Source: Myotis daubentonii
Taxonomy: Eukaryota > Chordata > Mammalia > Chiroptera > Vespertilionidae
Length of the DNA stretch: 64,000 bases
Assembly: GCF_963259705.1 (NCBI RefSeq)
Contig: NC_081847.1
Coordinates: forward strand, 74,088,469 to 74,152,468
Direction: 5' to 3'
Each line of letters begins with the position of its first letter. The first letter of the stretch is position 1. The notes under the pieces were generated by a model that was given only the letters and a program-made list of their open reading frames with translations, had not been told where the DNA came from and did no database searches. Below are positions 20,601 through 31,600 of this stretch, one piece after another. Made by a program: the position numbers and the translations under genes.

Positions 20601-21104
20601 TGTTCATTTCTGTTTTACACATTTTTTTTTCTAATGATCTATTGAAGCAATATTCTTTAAAAAGTCCTAATGTTTTGGAGATCTTTGAATGAGCCTGTAA
20701 GTCTTGAGTTTATAATGCTCAATAGGTAGAATAACCCAACATTCAAGGAAGGGATCCTCTGGCTTGTTTCAGATCCACTGAAAACCATCCCTATGGGGCC
20801 TTCTCTACTCAGCCCCCAGGCTCACCTGGCATGCCCCCCTTCAGTGCTTCAACAGCACCCAGGCTCCCTAGACACGCAGAGAGGGTTTAGACTTAGTTGC
20901 TGTCATATCGCCTCCTCTGATGGAACGTGAGCCAGGACTCTCTCTCAGTCTGGATCCCCTGTGGCTTAGCTGTGGTGCCATGTGGTGACAGCAGGACCTC
21001 AACAAATGGCCATTAAATGCACGGAAGGAAGGGTGATGGCTGGAGCCCTTGGGGTATCTTTAAGTCCTTAGATACTAATGCCTTAGTGGCATTAGTATCA
21101 AGCA

Positions 21105-21355
21105 GTAACTTAGAGGTAGAAACTCTTGGGTTCCTACCCCAGAACCACTGAGTCAGAAACTCCGGGCTGGTACTCTCTGAAGATGCAGACCCTGCTCTAG
21201 ACCAGGGCTTCTTGAATGGTAATGTGCACACAACTCACTCAGGGATCTATTAGAATGCAGATTCTAATTTAGTAGGTTTGAGGGGACCCGGGATTCTGCA
21301 TTTCTAACAAGTTCCCAGATGACGTGATGCTGGTCTGTGGGCCACACGTTGAGTC
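21105..21355. mobile_element. MER5-type hAT relics (two)
   Basis: A partial copy at about 21105-21185 ('gggttcctaccccagaaccactgagtcagaaactccgg') and a fuller one at 21203-21355 ('agggcttcttgaatggtaatgtgcac', 'tctgcatttctaacaagttcccagatgacgtgatgctggtc', 'ccacacgttgagt'). Confidence 0.7.
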
Positions 21356-21439
21356 ACAGGAAGGCTCTAGATTACCCCACCTCAAGGTCCAGCCTATTCA
21401 TTGCCAGGCAGAAAGAAGGGAATATGTACTTGGAAATGG

Positions 21440-21625
21440 TGTCAATTTTCCAAGCCTGTTTCCTCATATGTCACAGGGGGATAATGAGGCTTACTTCATG
21501 AGGTTATTATCATGGATAAATGAAATAATATATGCAAAGCACAGTGCTTTGGAGCATAATAAATGCTCCAAAGCACAGTGCTTTGGAGCATAATAAATGC
21601 TTGGAAAGTATTTTCTCTTTCCTCT
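21440..21625 (+). mobile_element. MIR SINE with internal tandem duplication
   Basis: Sense MIR 3' half: 'cctgtttcctcatatgtcacagggggataatgagg', 'ttattatcatggataaatgaaataatatatgcaaagcac', 'gtgctttggagcataataaatgct'. The last 34 bp is present twice, at 21535-21568 and 21569-21602. 21625-22690 is unique-looking; 22160-22560 is GC-rich but has no recognisable exon. Confidence 0.8.
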
Positions 21626-22689
21626 GGCCTCTGGACCGAACCCCTTATCATTATCTTATTCTTTCTCATTCAGGTCTTAAACCTCTTAAGCACAAAGACT
21701 GTGCTTTTATCCTTCTGAAGCCAGTAAAGCTAGTGATTTGAATGACTGGTGTTAAATAATGAGAAAAACCTTTGAAATCTCCTCCAATTTTTCTTGCAAT
21801 CATTTAGGATTGGACAAATTAGATAGAGAAGGACGGGGTGAATTCAGAAGAAGTGAGCATTAGGAATAGGGGGAAGGTTCTCTCAGCAGGCAAGCTGGAG
21901 CTCAGGGAAGCAAAGCCAAAAACAGGCCCGTGGTTCAGAGCCAACAGCCATTTACTGAGCACCGACTGCATGCCACTGTGCCCAGCATTTGGGTCCAGAG
22001 CCTCATTGGGACACTGGGGAGGAATGGGTGGAGGAATGGAATGTGGGGGCCTCAGAGGCATTTTCCTAATTGTGATCGTTTGTCTTCCTACAAGACACAG
22101 ACCCTCATTTGGACACGGCTGGGGATTGTGTGGGCAGGGGAGGCCTGGGTGTGGGGGGAGGAAGTCAGCATGAAATTAATTCTCTGCCTCTCCTCTCTGG
22201 AATGTCAGTAATGTGCTGAGGACAGAGGGGAGTGCAGTTGGCCGTCAGTCCCTTCCCTGACCAGAACCGAGCAGTGCTTCCAGACAGTTTGGGGCTCCTA
22301 CGTCCCCAGGCCTGTGGCATCCTGCTCCTCATATCCTGGGGAGCCCAGCCATCTTCCTGGCTTCCCTCATCCACCAGGAGGAGGCCTGACCCATCCGTTG
22401 CTAGGGTTTCCCTCATGATGACTCTCAGGTCACTGGATGGGGCAGCAGCCATTGGTGACAAAAGCCAGCTGAGCCTGTTCCAGATGGCAGCACTTGGGCA
22501 GCACCCTGCCCAAGGCTCACTATTGTCACACTGATGTGTCATTTCGCTGCAGCCCAAGTGCCCTCCCTACCTCTATAGAGGCCGAGGCAGGTGGGCCTCT
22601 ACGTTAGCATGCATTCAGTGCTCGGACACTGCATTCATGTGCTTCACATTTAGATTTGAGCGTATGTTTATGCAGTCTTTTGGTAGGAA

Positions 22690-22830
22690 AAGGGCTTTCA
22701 TGTGCTGCAGTCAAATGCTCTCAATTATGGGTGGGTCAGCTGCAGTGCAGAGAGCTCAGGTAACTTACCTGAGATCCCACAGCCAGGTGGGCCATGTACA
22801 AGCAGCCCTGTCTCCTAGCCCTGCACCGTT
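22690..22830 (-). mobile_element. MIR SINE
   Basis: 'gtgcagagagctcaggtaacttacctgagatcccacagccagg' is an antisense MIR core. 22830-23190 is unique-looking. Confidence 0.7.
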
Positions 22831-23189
22831 TCAATTTCACCACGTCTTATTTACTTGGGAGTGAGCATGGGGTTGCCAAGTTCTAGCTTGATGGACAGAT
22901 GACTGCAGGTACCTCCCCACTGGTGGATGCTTCTAGATATGATAGCGAAAAATCTACTGCACATGAAGTACTGCTCACCTGTGTGGGAAGCCAGAGCCCA
23001 TTTCTCTGGTCCAGGAAGTTCTGAGCTGACAGGTCAGTGAGGCAGTTGACCATAGATAGTGAGAGAAGTTCCTGGGGTGGAAGGAACCATAAGACTTTGT
23101 GGGGTGTGAATGATAAAGTGGGAACACAGAGAAATGTTCTCATTCTGCTTGGCGTCTGCAATTGAGGTGGTGAGGGCACCTTCAAATTT

Positions 23190-23245
23190 ACATATATCTA
23201 TCTATATCTCTGTCTCCGTATCCATATCTATATCATCTATCTATG
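23190..23245. repeat. Impure (ATCT)n repeat
   Basis: Degenerate run of 'atctatctatatctctgtctc' type units. Confidence 0.85.
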
Positions 23246-23249
23246 TAAT

Positions 23250-23880
23250 TTTTCTATTATAAAAGTAGCACATGCTTGTGGTGGATAGCTTGGAAAATAC
23301 AGAAATAGAAGAGAAGAAAACCACCTTCACTTTTGACACAAAGAGGCAAACCTTATTATCCTTTTAGGTACATTCCCATATTTTCCCATGTATTGTTTTA
23401 CCCAGTTGAGTTCATACTGAATCTATCTTTTCATAGCTTGTTTTTCCTTAACAAGTGAGCAAGTGTGTTCCCATGTTACTACCAATTCTTCATCAATAGT
23501 CCCCCTTGGGTGCATAATGGTTCACAACTGTTAACCATTGACGATTTTTTTTTAAAAACAAATTGTGTTCTCCTCGAATTATTTTTTTTATATATATTTT
23601 ATTGATTTTTTACAGAGAGGAAGGGAGAGAGAAAGTTAGAAATATCGATGAGAGAGAAACATCGATCAGCTGCCTCCTGCACATCTCCTACTGGGGATGT
23701 GCCCGCAACCCAGGTACATGCCCTTGACCGGAATCGAACCTGGGACCTTTCAGTCCGCAAGCCGACGCTCTATCCACTGAGCCAAACCGTTTTCGGCCAT
23801 TGACGATTATTGAACATTTGGGTTGCTCCCAAATTTTTCATGTGATACTGTGGAAATAAAAGCCATCTTTGTACCCAGAG
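23250..23880 (+). mobile_element. L1M LINE 3' region, split by a SINE
   Basis: Left part 23250-23546 ('ttataaaagtagcacatgcttgtggtgg', 'ttggaaaatacagaaatag', 'cattcccatattttcccatg') and right part 23797-23880 ('gattattgaacatttgggttgctcccaaatttttc'). Old L1M 3' sequence. 23880-24180 is unique-looking. Confidence 0.6.
23547..23796 (-). mobile_element. VES SINE with probable 3' transduction
   Basis: A 12-bp target duplication, ccattgacgatt, lies at 23535-23546 and 23797-23808. The SINE proper is about 23582-23796, head at the right. Between its own A-rich tail and the target duplication lie about 35 bp: a second A-rich tract (T run on the + strand, 23547-23554) plus about 25 bp of non-SINE sequence ('acaaattgtgttctcctcg'). 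That layout is SINE, tail, extra DNA, tail, as in a 3' transduction. Confidence 0.9.
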
Positions 23881-24179
23881 CCTTTCTATATAAATAGTTA
23901 ACAATACTGATTATACCTCAACAGCTAATAGATATCAGAATGCTATTTTTTTCTCAGAAGGGTTTCATAGACATGGAGAATGACTTGATCAAAGATTGAC
24001 TAAGTTCCTAATATGCAGCCAAGTTGTTTTTTTAAAAGCATGGTTCCAATTTTCCCTCCCATCAGTCCTGTCTGACAGGCCCAGGAAGGAGCACCTGAGT
24101 CGCGACCAAAGAAACAGCAGAGCAGAACAGGAGGGGCCAGAGGTCAGAATGTCTGGGCTTGCATCACAACGCGCCCAAC

Positions 24180-24370
24180 ATACTGATTGTGCAGTCCAGT
24201 TGCCAAGTTCTCTAGCCTCCATGGGCCTTGATTTTCTCACTTTTAAAACGGAATGTTATAGGGACTTCCTCTTAGGGTTTCTTCAAGAATTAGGTGAGTG
24301 ATTGCAGGCAACATGCTCAGACTGGTGTGCCCAGTGATCACTCAACAGCAACAACAGCCAATCATGACGA
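24180..24370 (+). mobile_element. MIR SINE
   Basis: 'gtctgggcttgcatcacaac', 'gccaagttctctagcctccatgggccttgattttctcacttttaaaa' and 'gggtttcttcaagaattaggtgagtgattgcag' give a sense MIR over most of its length. Confidence 0.65.
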
Positions 24371-24539
24371 CAACTGCCAAGGTCTCAAGGACCCAAGCCC
24401 ACGGTTCACGCCCCTGGCAGACACAGGGAGCAGGGCTGCCCCGGGCTCAGATGGAGTCAGAGCACGTGCCCTCTCCTTGTACATTCTGCCGAACAAATCC
24501 CTATAATTTAATCATGACTTTTAATGTTTGAAATGGTGG

Positions 24540-24800
24540 CTTTTACATTTTACTGAGGCGCCATTGCCGGCTGCTCTGTGTTATACTCCCTGTTTATATT
24601 GCGATGCAAATTATTCCTGGTGGAGAGTTTACAAACTGCACTTCCATTATTAATAGGGTTATGATTTTCCCCATTCCACTCTTATCTCTATTGCCAGTGT
24701 CATACATAATTCATGCTCACTACCCTTCACTGGTCTCAGTGCCAGGGCGCAGCGGTCTCTCTCCTTCTGATGACAGTAATTGGTTCGCAGTGAAAGTGAA
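24540..24800. other. Unique AT-rich block, candidate conserved noncoding element
   Basis: No repeat recognised. It contains 'ttatattgcgatgcaaattattcc' (an octamer-like ATGCAAAT at about 24604-24611) and 'ccattattaataggg'. Such TAAT-rich unique islands in repeat-dense DNA are typical of developmental enhancers, but conservation is unproven. 24800-25250 is unique-looking. Confidence 0.3.
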
Positions 24801-25499
24801 ATGACCATGCCCCTCGCTTCAGGCTCTCCCTCAGGTTCCTGGGGGACACACACACAGTGGAGATGGAACCATCTGCAGGCAAAGCTGGAGTTCCAATTCC
24901 ATCTGAGCTCAGGAACCCGAGGCAGATGCGCGCTGGGCTTCCTGGGGCCCTAACACAGAATTGACCTGTCAGATGGAAACCTTGGTTTGAGGAGGGCGCA
25001 CTGAGTTGCCCTGAGGGCTGCGGTGGTGGGGTGAGGGATCAGCTGCCTCAGAGGGCTTCTCGCTAGTGTGGTCTGCACATGCTTGTGGAAAAGGCAGAGT
25101 CTCCATCCTTACCCCATACTTACTGAGTGCTCTTTCCTGCTGGTGGGCAGACACTCCGCTTTTTACACACCCACCTTGATGTTCAAGCCACCGCTCTAGC
25201 CCTTCTCACTGAAAACAGCCACCGAAACTGAGTCCTATCAGGAAATCCCAGGGTGGCCCTGGCTGGAGAGTTCAGTTAGTTAGAGCATCATCTCCATTTG
25301 CCAAGGTTGTGGGTTTGATCCCTGGTCAAGGCTCATATAAGAAGCAACCAATGGCTAGGCTGGTATGCTCAGTGGTTGAGCACGGACCTATGAACCAGGA
25401 GGTCACAGTTTGATTCCTGGTTAGGGCACATGCCTGGTTGAAGGCTCAATCCCCAGTAGGGGGCATGTAGGAGGCAGATGATCAATGATTCTCTGTCTC

Positions 25500-25635
25500 C
25501 CTCTGCAGGTGTGGGCAGAGTCAGAGGGATCCGGGCATTGCCTGCAACCCCCAACTAAGGGAAATAAGACCTTCCAATAGGAGGGGAACAAAGGCTCCCC
25601 TCAACTCGTGGGCATTGATCAGGCATCTAGGAAAA
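25500..25635 (-). other. Inverted copy of unique DNA from 26504-26630
   Basis: From 'ctgcaggtgtgggcagagtc' to 'gcattgatcaggcat' this is the reverse complement of the downstream segment, with only about four to six differences over about 120 bp. It interrupts the SINE body and has no target duplication or tail of its own. Confidence 0.93.
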
Positions 25636-25669
25636 GATGTTTCTCTCTCTCCCTCTTCTTTCCTCTCTG

Positions 25670-25779
<110 letters not shown>

Positions 25780-26503
25780 CAACCAATGAATGCATAAATA
25801 AGTAGAACAACAAATCTCCCCCCCCCCAATCAATTAAAAAGAAAATAGTGAGGAGGGGTGTTGGACAGCCACCTGTGTCAGGATTGGCCTCATTCCACCT
25901 GCTTGCGCTTGGGGACCAAAAGCAGGCAGACCCCTTCCCTCATGAAGCTCCATGGGCTTAGTTGGGGGTATGCAGGGGCAGTTGGAAGCTCTCAAGGTCT
26001 CTGAGGCAATGGACTTAAGGAAGGAGGCCATAGCCTGGGACTGCTGAGCCCTGGACAGTAGCAGCTGGTGTCTAGGGAACTGTCTTCTTAAACTACTTTG
26101 CCAGGCCCTCCAGCTTGGGGGACAATCACAGCACAATTGCCACCCTCCGAGGGAAATGAAGTATGCTTTGATCCAGATCCCAACCTTCCCCAGATGGGAG
26201 GGTGAGGGCGTGCCTGCCCTTCTCTCCAGAATGTTCTTCTTTCTCACCTCCCTGTCCTGCTTCGCCCACCCTTTCACTCTCCTTAGTCAGCCTGATGCCA
26301 GTTGTTTCCTAACCCACAGCACACCTCCAGCGTTGCCGTTCGGCGTGGGACTAACTCATTCTTGTCTGTCAAGCCTGGGCTCATGGGCCTGGGCGGCCGG
26401 AAGGGTGTTGGAGGAAGAGGGCGTCATCCACGGAGCTTCTCCTGCCAATGACCAGCGTGTGGGCCCTGGGGACAGGCCAGCTTCACAGGCTTATTCTTTC
26501 CCT

Positions 26504-26630
26504 AATGCCTGATCAATGCCCACGAGTTGAGGGGAGCCTTTGTTCCCCTCCTATTGGAAAGTCTTATTTCCCTTAGTCAGGGGTTGCAGGCAGTGCCCGG
26601 ATCCCTCTGACTCTGCCCACACCTGCAGGA
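26504..26630 (+). other. Source of the inverted copy at 25500-25635
   Basis: Unique GC-rich sequence, continuous with unique flanks on both sides, whereas its copy interrupts a SINE. That makes this the donor. 25830-26935 is otherwise unique-looking with no recognisable exon. Confidence 0.85.
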
Positions 26631-26936
26631 CTCCCTGAGCCAGCTCCCCTGGATAGGGGCACCGATAGGCCCTCGGAGACCCTGCTGGGCTTTTGTATGC
26701 CCAGGAGGCTGTCTTCTTCCCTGAGGCCAGAGCAGAGCTGAGAGAGAGCCCCAGAGCCCTCTCTGGAGGCCCTGATTGGACACTGTGGGTCTGTTTCCTC
26801 ACCACACCCCTGGCAGTGACAGGAACGTGTTGAGTCCCTGCCCTGCACATCCACTCCTTTCCCGGAAGGCTCTGAACCCCACCCTCTTCCCCAGTGTCTG
26901 CTTCCCCTCTCCTCTCCCTGCTTCTTCCTGGAGCAT

Positions 26937-26971
26937 GCTCACAATTACACAGACACACACATGGAGGTACA

Positions 26972-27013
<42 letters not shown>

Positions 27014-27200
27014 TACACAGGAACACAGGGAGAAGTTACAAACACAGATCCTCAGAAATCGAGGCAAAAACACACAGACCCATGTACTCTCAAACCCTCA
27101 TGCGAGCAGGCATACCTGAAAACAGCCACACGCATGTGTATGAACACAGAGAAGCACACAGAAACACATGCATAACAACAGGGCCTGAGCATAAACACAC
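26937..27200. repeat. CA-rich region with a pure (CA)n core
   Basis: Core CA run at 26970-27010, flanked by cryptic ACACAG/AACACA-rich DNA extending to about 27200. The long open frames here (26551-27045 and 26776-27312) come from this composition. 27200-27740 is unique-looking. Confidence 0.9.
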
Positions 27201-27739
27201 AAAAAAGCAGGCAATGTCATGTCCAGGAAACCCTGCTGTCCCCCTTCGCTCTGAGGTATGTGGAAAGCCACAGCCAATGTACCCAGACCCACTCACAACT
27301 CAAAAACCTTGAGCTACCCACAGAATCATGAAGCACTTTCCTGTTTAAGTTTACATTCTTCTGGCAAAAGGGAGCTGCTTGTTTCCAAGAAGTGGAGCCA
27401 GGGGAGCTTGCTGACCCGCTGTGGCTCGGGCACCTTTTGGTGGCCTGTCCTCCCACACTACTCTGTTTACACAACTCCGGCTTCTCTGGGCCCTAAGAGG
27501 CTCCACCTCCATGCACCCCCAGAGTGAGCTGAGCAGAATAGAGCTGCAATGTGTAAAGCTTCTATTTGTTGGCCATTGCCAAGGATCTGTGGGTGCTTCT
27601 GCTGCCTTCTCCAAGTGTCATAATTCTTAGCTCCAGGAACTGAGGGTCAGTTTCAAGTCTCTGCTTTATGACAGATCTCTGTGTGAGGAGTGTCCTTCAG
27701 CCTCCCAGAGGGGTTACTTTGTGCTAGGGACACTGCTGT

Positions 27740-27850
27740 GCCCGAATTAAACCCCTTCAGGACAGGTTCCCTGTTTTATTTGCTGTTGTCACCTTAGCAC
27801 CTGGAACAGTGGCAGGCACACAGTAGGAGCTTAAAGATTATTCATTGTAG
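27740..27850 (+). mobile_element. L2 LINE 3' end relic
   Basis: 'aggacaggttccctgttttatttgctg', 'cttagcacctggaacagtggcaggcacacagtaggagctta' matches the L2 3' end closely. Confidence 0.75.
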
Positions 27851-27851
27851 G

Positions 27852-28035
27852 AGTGAGCTAACTTGATATAACAGCCCTCTGAGTCAAGTACTATTATCTT
27901 CTTTCAATTTGCAGATGAAGAAACTGAGGCTTATAACGGAGCTGAACCCAAAACCATACTTAGAAGGTGAACAGGAATTGAACCCAAGTTGCTGGCCCCA
28001 CAGTGCAGGCTTGTGGCCACGGCTCTGTACTGTTG
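27852..28035 (-). mobile_element. MIR SINE
   Basis: 'caatttgcagatgaagaaactgaggctta' with 'aggaattgaacccaag' and 'ggcttgtggccacggctctgtactg'. 28035-28385 is unique-looking. Confidence 0.8.
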
Positions 28036-28384
28036 AAGAGGTTAGACTTGCTGGACTTAGGGAACCTGGATCTTGGGAACTGTGTTGCTTATGATTTGTA
28101 CCATAGTTCCTTTAAAGTTAATGAAGAGCCAACCCAACCCACAGAAGCTGAACCCCATAATCTGGGTTACTGGGTCACCCCTCTGTCTGGTTCCACTGGC
28201 TTTTGGGGTTTCCCTATTGTCTGGCCACGTCTGGCTTGTCTCCACCCATGGAAGCCTGGGATCACAGGTTGGAGTTCCTCAGAGAGGCACAAATGTACTT
28301 GAACTAAGCCCAGTTGTGTACCTGCATCGGGCCCACCATGTAAGTCTCATCCCTAGGATCTCAATTGTTATATGATGATGGAGA

Positions 28385-28560
28385 TTTATTTATTCATTGA
28401 TTCGGCACATATTTATTGAGTACCTCCCGTCCTAGACCCTAAGGAAACTGAGGTGAATCAGATATAGCCATTTCCTGGGTGGGGGTGGGGGTGTCATAGT
28501 TTAGGGGAGAGATAGTTAGAGGGTTGAATAGTCCCAGGCTACAGGATGAATGCAATAAAG
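28385..28560 (-). mobile_element. L2 LINE fragment
   Basis: 'ttatttattcattgattcggcacatatttattgagtacctcc' then 'ggtgaatcagatatagcc' is an antisense L2 3' end. Confidence 0.65.
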
Positions 28561-28599
28561 AAGCTTGGGTACCCAGAAATGGGAGACATTTGCCATCTC

Positions 28600-28790
28600 A
28601 CTCAGATGATCAAATGGGAGTGAGCAATAGAATCACAGTAAAATGTAGATTCATGGGCCCCAGGTAGTCTATTTGAGAAAGCCTGGGAAGAGGATCCAAG
28701 AATCTCCTGACCTACCCATCTCCCCAGGTGATTCTGGAACAAGTGATCTGGGGTGGGAGGACAACACTTTGAGAAAATCTGTACCAAGAA
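28600..28790. mobile_element. MER5-type hAT relic
   Basis: 'gcaatagaatcacagtaaaatgtagattcatgggcccc', 'tctccccaggtgattctgg' and 'acactttgagaaaatctg' follow the MER5A-like order. Confidence 0.6.
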
Positions 28791-28949
28791 GGCAGAGAAA
28801 ATGTTGATGGGGCACATAATGTACTTTAAATGATATATTTAAAGGACAAGCAAGAGGAGAAAATATCTTACAGTAAAGTAATTTAAAAAATGTTTGTTGT
28901 AATAATAATCAAATGAGAAAGCAATAAATAACCTAAAAAAGACTCACTC

Positions 28950-29410
28950 AGGGTAACCATTGTTTTTAGTTTAGTGTGTATCCTTTCAGACATTCTTTTA
29001 TTAACATCAGTTATATGAGTACAGTTCCCATGTGCTGAATCTATGTCTGTATCTGTCTCTGTAGTTACACCTGTAACTCCATGTATTTACAAATATGGGT
29101 ACCACCGTCACTGTGTCCTCCACCGATGCTGGGACTGAAGCTGGGACCCTCGAGATGCCCAAGTGACAACCAGTTTCTCTCCTTTTCATCTCCGGGGGTC
29201 TAAAGGGTCCTCTCTTTTAGGTTCTCCCTGTCTTTTGTGGCTTAACAAAATGATACTGCTCTTTCTATTTTATTCAGTTGATTTTATAAATAATTCTTAT
29301 CCTTAGTGTACAGCTGCTGAATTTTCTCATACTGACCATATCCATGTGACCAGCACCCAGATGAAGACAAAGAGCATGACCAGCACCCCATTCATTCCCA
29401 TTCTTTTCCC
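28950..29410 (+). mobile_element. L1M LINE 3' fragments
   Basis: 'ggtaaccattgtttttagtttagtgtgtatcctttcagac' and, after about 29220, 'gaattttctcatactgaccatatccatgtgaccagcacccagatg' are old L1M 3' UTR wording. The section 29090-29220 between them is unique-looking, as is 29410-29660. Confidence 0.5.
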
Positions 29411-29663
29411 CTCCTCACCCCAGGACTCAGGAGAATTTGGGATAGGAATAAGGATAGATCTGAGGTCCAGACACCACAATGCTCTAAACTAACTCATCCT
29501 ATCTTCTTTTGGTGTCACCTCTCTCCGAATGTGTTCATCCCAAACTTGTATTTCTGGTAGATGTTCCCATCATGTCACACGAGCAAGGACAAGGCTTGGC
29601 TCCGACAGGTACAGAGCGATCACTCTAAGCCAGGTAATGGGTCCTATGGATCATCTGTATAGA

Positions 29664-30060
29664 TGTCCCACCGTCATAATAGCCTAGGTGGCATCACGCC
29701 CTCACGTCATCACAAGATGTCCGTCACAAGATGGCCATCATAAGATGGCCATGTGCACAGCGGAGGCGGGTCCCAGAAGAGGAGGCAGCTTGCGGCAGGG
29801 GAGGGCAGTTGTGGGTGATCAGGATGGCAGGGGAGGGCAGTTGGGGGCCATCAGGCCAGCAGGGAAGCAGTTAGGAGTTAATCAGACCAGCAGGGGAGCA
29901 GTTAGGAGCCAGTGGTCCTGGATTGTGAGAGAGTTGTCTGACTGCAGGTTTAGGCCTGATCCTGCAGTTGGATATCCTCCAAGGGGTCCCAGATTGGAGA
30001 GGGTGCAGGCCAGGCTGAGGGACACCCTCCCACCCCCGCCGTGCACAAATTTCATGCACA
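29664..30060 (+). mobile_element. Damaged HeliBat-type Helitron without CTAG end
   Basis: The body resembles the Helitron at 11077 ('agcctaggtggcatcacgccctcac', 'cacagcggaggcgggtccc', 'gtgcaggccaggctgagggac'). It ends in the hairpin gtgcacaaatttcatgcac at 30041-30059. The usual 'cgggcctCTAG' after the hairpin is absent, and the 5' end is eroded. Imperfect tandem units ('gatcagg..ggcaggggagggcagttg') lie at about 29795-29910. Confidence 0.75.
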
Positions 30061-30179
30061 TCCTCCCACCTCTCTCTATTTCTATCACCACCCTGAGCCA
30101 AGCCACCCCCATGTCTCTGTGTTTCCATTTCTGCCCACCTAAAGTCCACTCTCCATATAGCCATCATGTGATTTCTTTC

Positions 30180-30540
30180 TTTAAAATATAGAATGGATCA
30201 TGCCATTCACGTGCTTCATTCCCTTCAATGGCTTCCCATTGCAGTGAGAAAAATAACTCTCAACTTCTTGCCCAAGAGACTGTTTGATCTGGCCCCTGAT
30301 AACCTTTCGGACCTCATCTGGGACCAGTCTCACTAGCTTGCTGTTTTCACTTCCTCCAATAAGTCAAGCTTCTTCCCTGTCCGTTGACTGTGTTCTTCCT
30401 TGTGTCGGAAACCCGCTTCACATGCTTGACTCCTGCGTGGGAGCCTCATCATCCTACGGGTTACAGAGAAGTATTTCAAGACCACCCTCTTGAAGGAGGA
30501 GACCCCATCACTCTTTAATATCGGCATCCTGTTTTTTCTT
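30180..30540 (+). mobile_element. L2 LINE fragment
   Basis: 'gatcatgccattcacgtgcttcattcccttcaatggcttcccattgc', 'tgatctggcccctgataacc' and 'cttcctccaataagtcaagcttcttccc' follow the L2 3' region in order. Confidence 0.75.
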
Positions 30541-30544
30541 TGTA

Positions 30545-31600
30545 TTGCATCATTTTCCTCTTTACTGAGGTGTAATATGCATACAATAAAATACCTTAAG
30601 CACACTAATTTTACTTGTACAGTATAATGATCTTTACATATGCATAGATATGCAAATTTTTCTCAAACCACCAGCTCCTTCCCAGCACTCACATGTTTAT
30701 TGTTACTTATCTGATTTGCAAAGAGACAGGATTTGATAACACCCCATTATGGTACAATCATAGGGTAATAGATACTGACTGCTGGCTGGGTGCATAAATT
30801 CTTACCAGCCCTTTGGAGGGCAATTTCACAGTAGCTATTCAATTTAAAAATGCATGTGTCCAATTGGGACAACAATTCCTCTTTCAGAAATTAATCCTAC
30901 AGATATGCTCTTACTTATGTGTGAAGGTAAGTGTACATGACACGCATTACAGAGCTATTTACAGAGAGGAGGCACGGGGAACACCCTAGTGTTGCTGCAC
31001 AGGGCGGGTTATAGAAATCAGAGTGGATTTTGCTAAAGAATGCTAGAGAAGCCTTATCAAGAATGTGTGCTCTATGGGAACATCCTCAAGCTATAGCAAT
31101 CAGAAAAAGGTACAGGAAGATGCTGATGGAGTCCTCTCATTTCTGTAAAAGAAGAAGTTTAGCTGTTCATGCTGCTGGTTAGTGCTGTTCTCAGGAACTA
31201 GGGCAGTGGTTCTCAACCTTCCTAATGCCGCGACCCTTTAATACAGTTCCTCATGTTGTGGTGACCCCCAACCATAAAATTATTTTTGTTGCTACTTCAT
31301 AATTGTAATTTTGCTACTGTTATGAATCGTAATGTAAATATCTGATATGCAGGGTGTATTTTCATTGTTACAAATTGAGCATAATTAAAGCATAGTGATT
31401 AATCACAAAAACAATATGTAATTATATATGTGTTTTCCGATGGTCTTAGGTGACCCCTGTGAAAGGGTCGTTCGACCCCAAAGGGGTCGCGACCCACAGG
31501 TTGAGAACCGCTGAACTAGGGTCTCAGGCAGGAGGGAGATGTTTCCTATTTCATTTTTGTAAATTGTTTAATTTTTTTCTTCTTTGTATATGTAATACCT
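30545..31600 (+). mobile_element. L1M LINE 3' region, split by SPIN
   Basis: 'ctgaggtgtaatatgcatacaataaaatacc' and, from about 30800, 'ccctttggagggcaatttc', 'ttaatcctacagatatgctc' continue to 31195. After the SPIN element come 'gtttcctatttcatttttgtaaattg' and 'gtaataccttttcaaaagaacgaaataa'. The two flanks make one continuous old L1. 31600-32100 is unique-looking. Confidence 0.65.
31204..31513 (-). mobile_element. SPIN non-autonomous hAT element
   Basis: 310 bp with ends CAGTGGTTCTCAACCTTCC and GGTTGAGAACCGCTG, and a perfect 8-bp target duplication aactaggg at 31196-31203 and 31514-31521. Diagnostic internal text includes 'gaccctttaatacagttcctcatg', 'gttgtggtgacccccaacc' and 'ggtcgttcgaccccaaaggg'. 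This is the SPIN family, known for horizontal transfer among vertebrates including vespertilionid bats. Non-coding; it depended on a SPIN transposase supplied elsewhere. Confidence 0.9.

Noticed and set aside
22165..22557. 130-codon minus-strand frame in a GC-rich stretch
   Set aside because: GC-rich DNA lowers stop frequency; no domain, no CpG island and no splice context.
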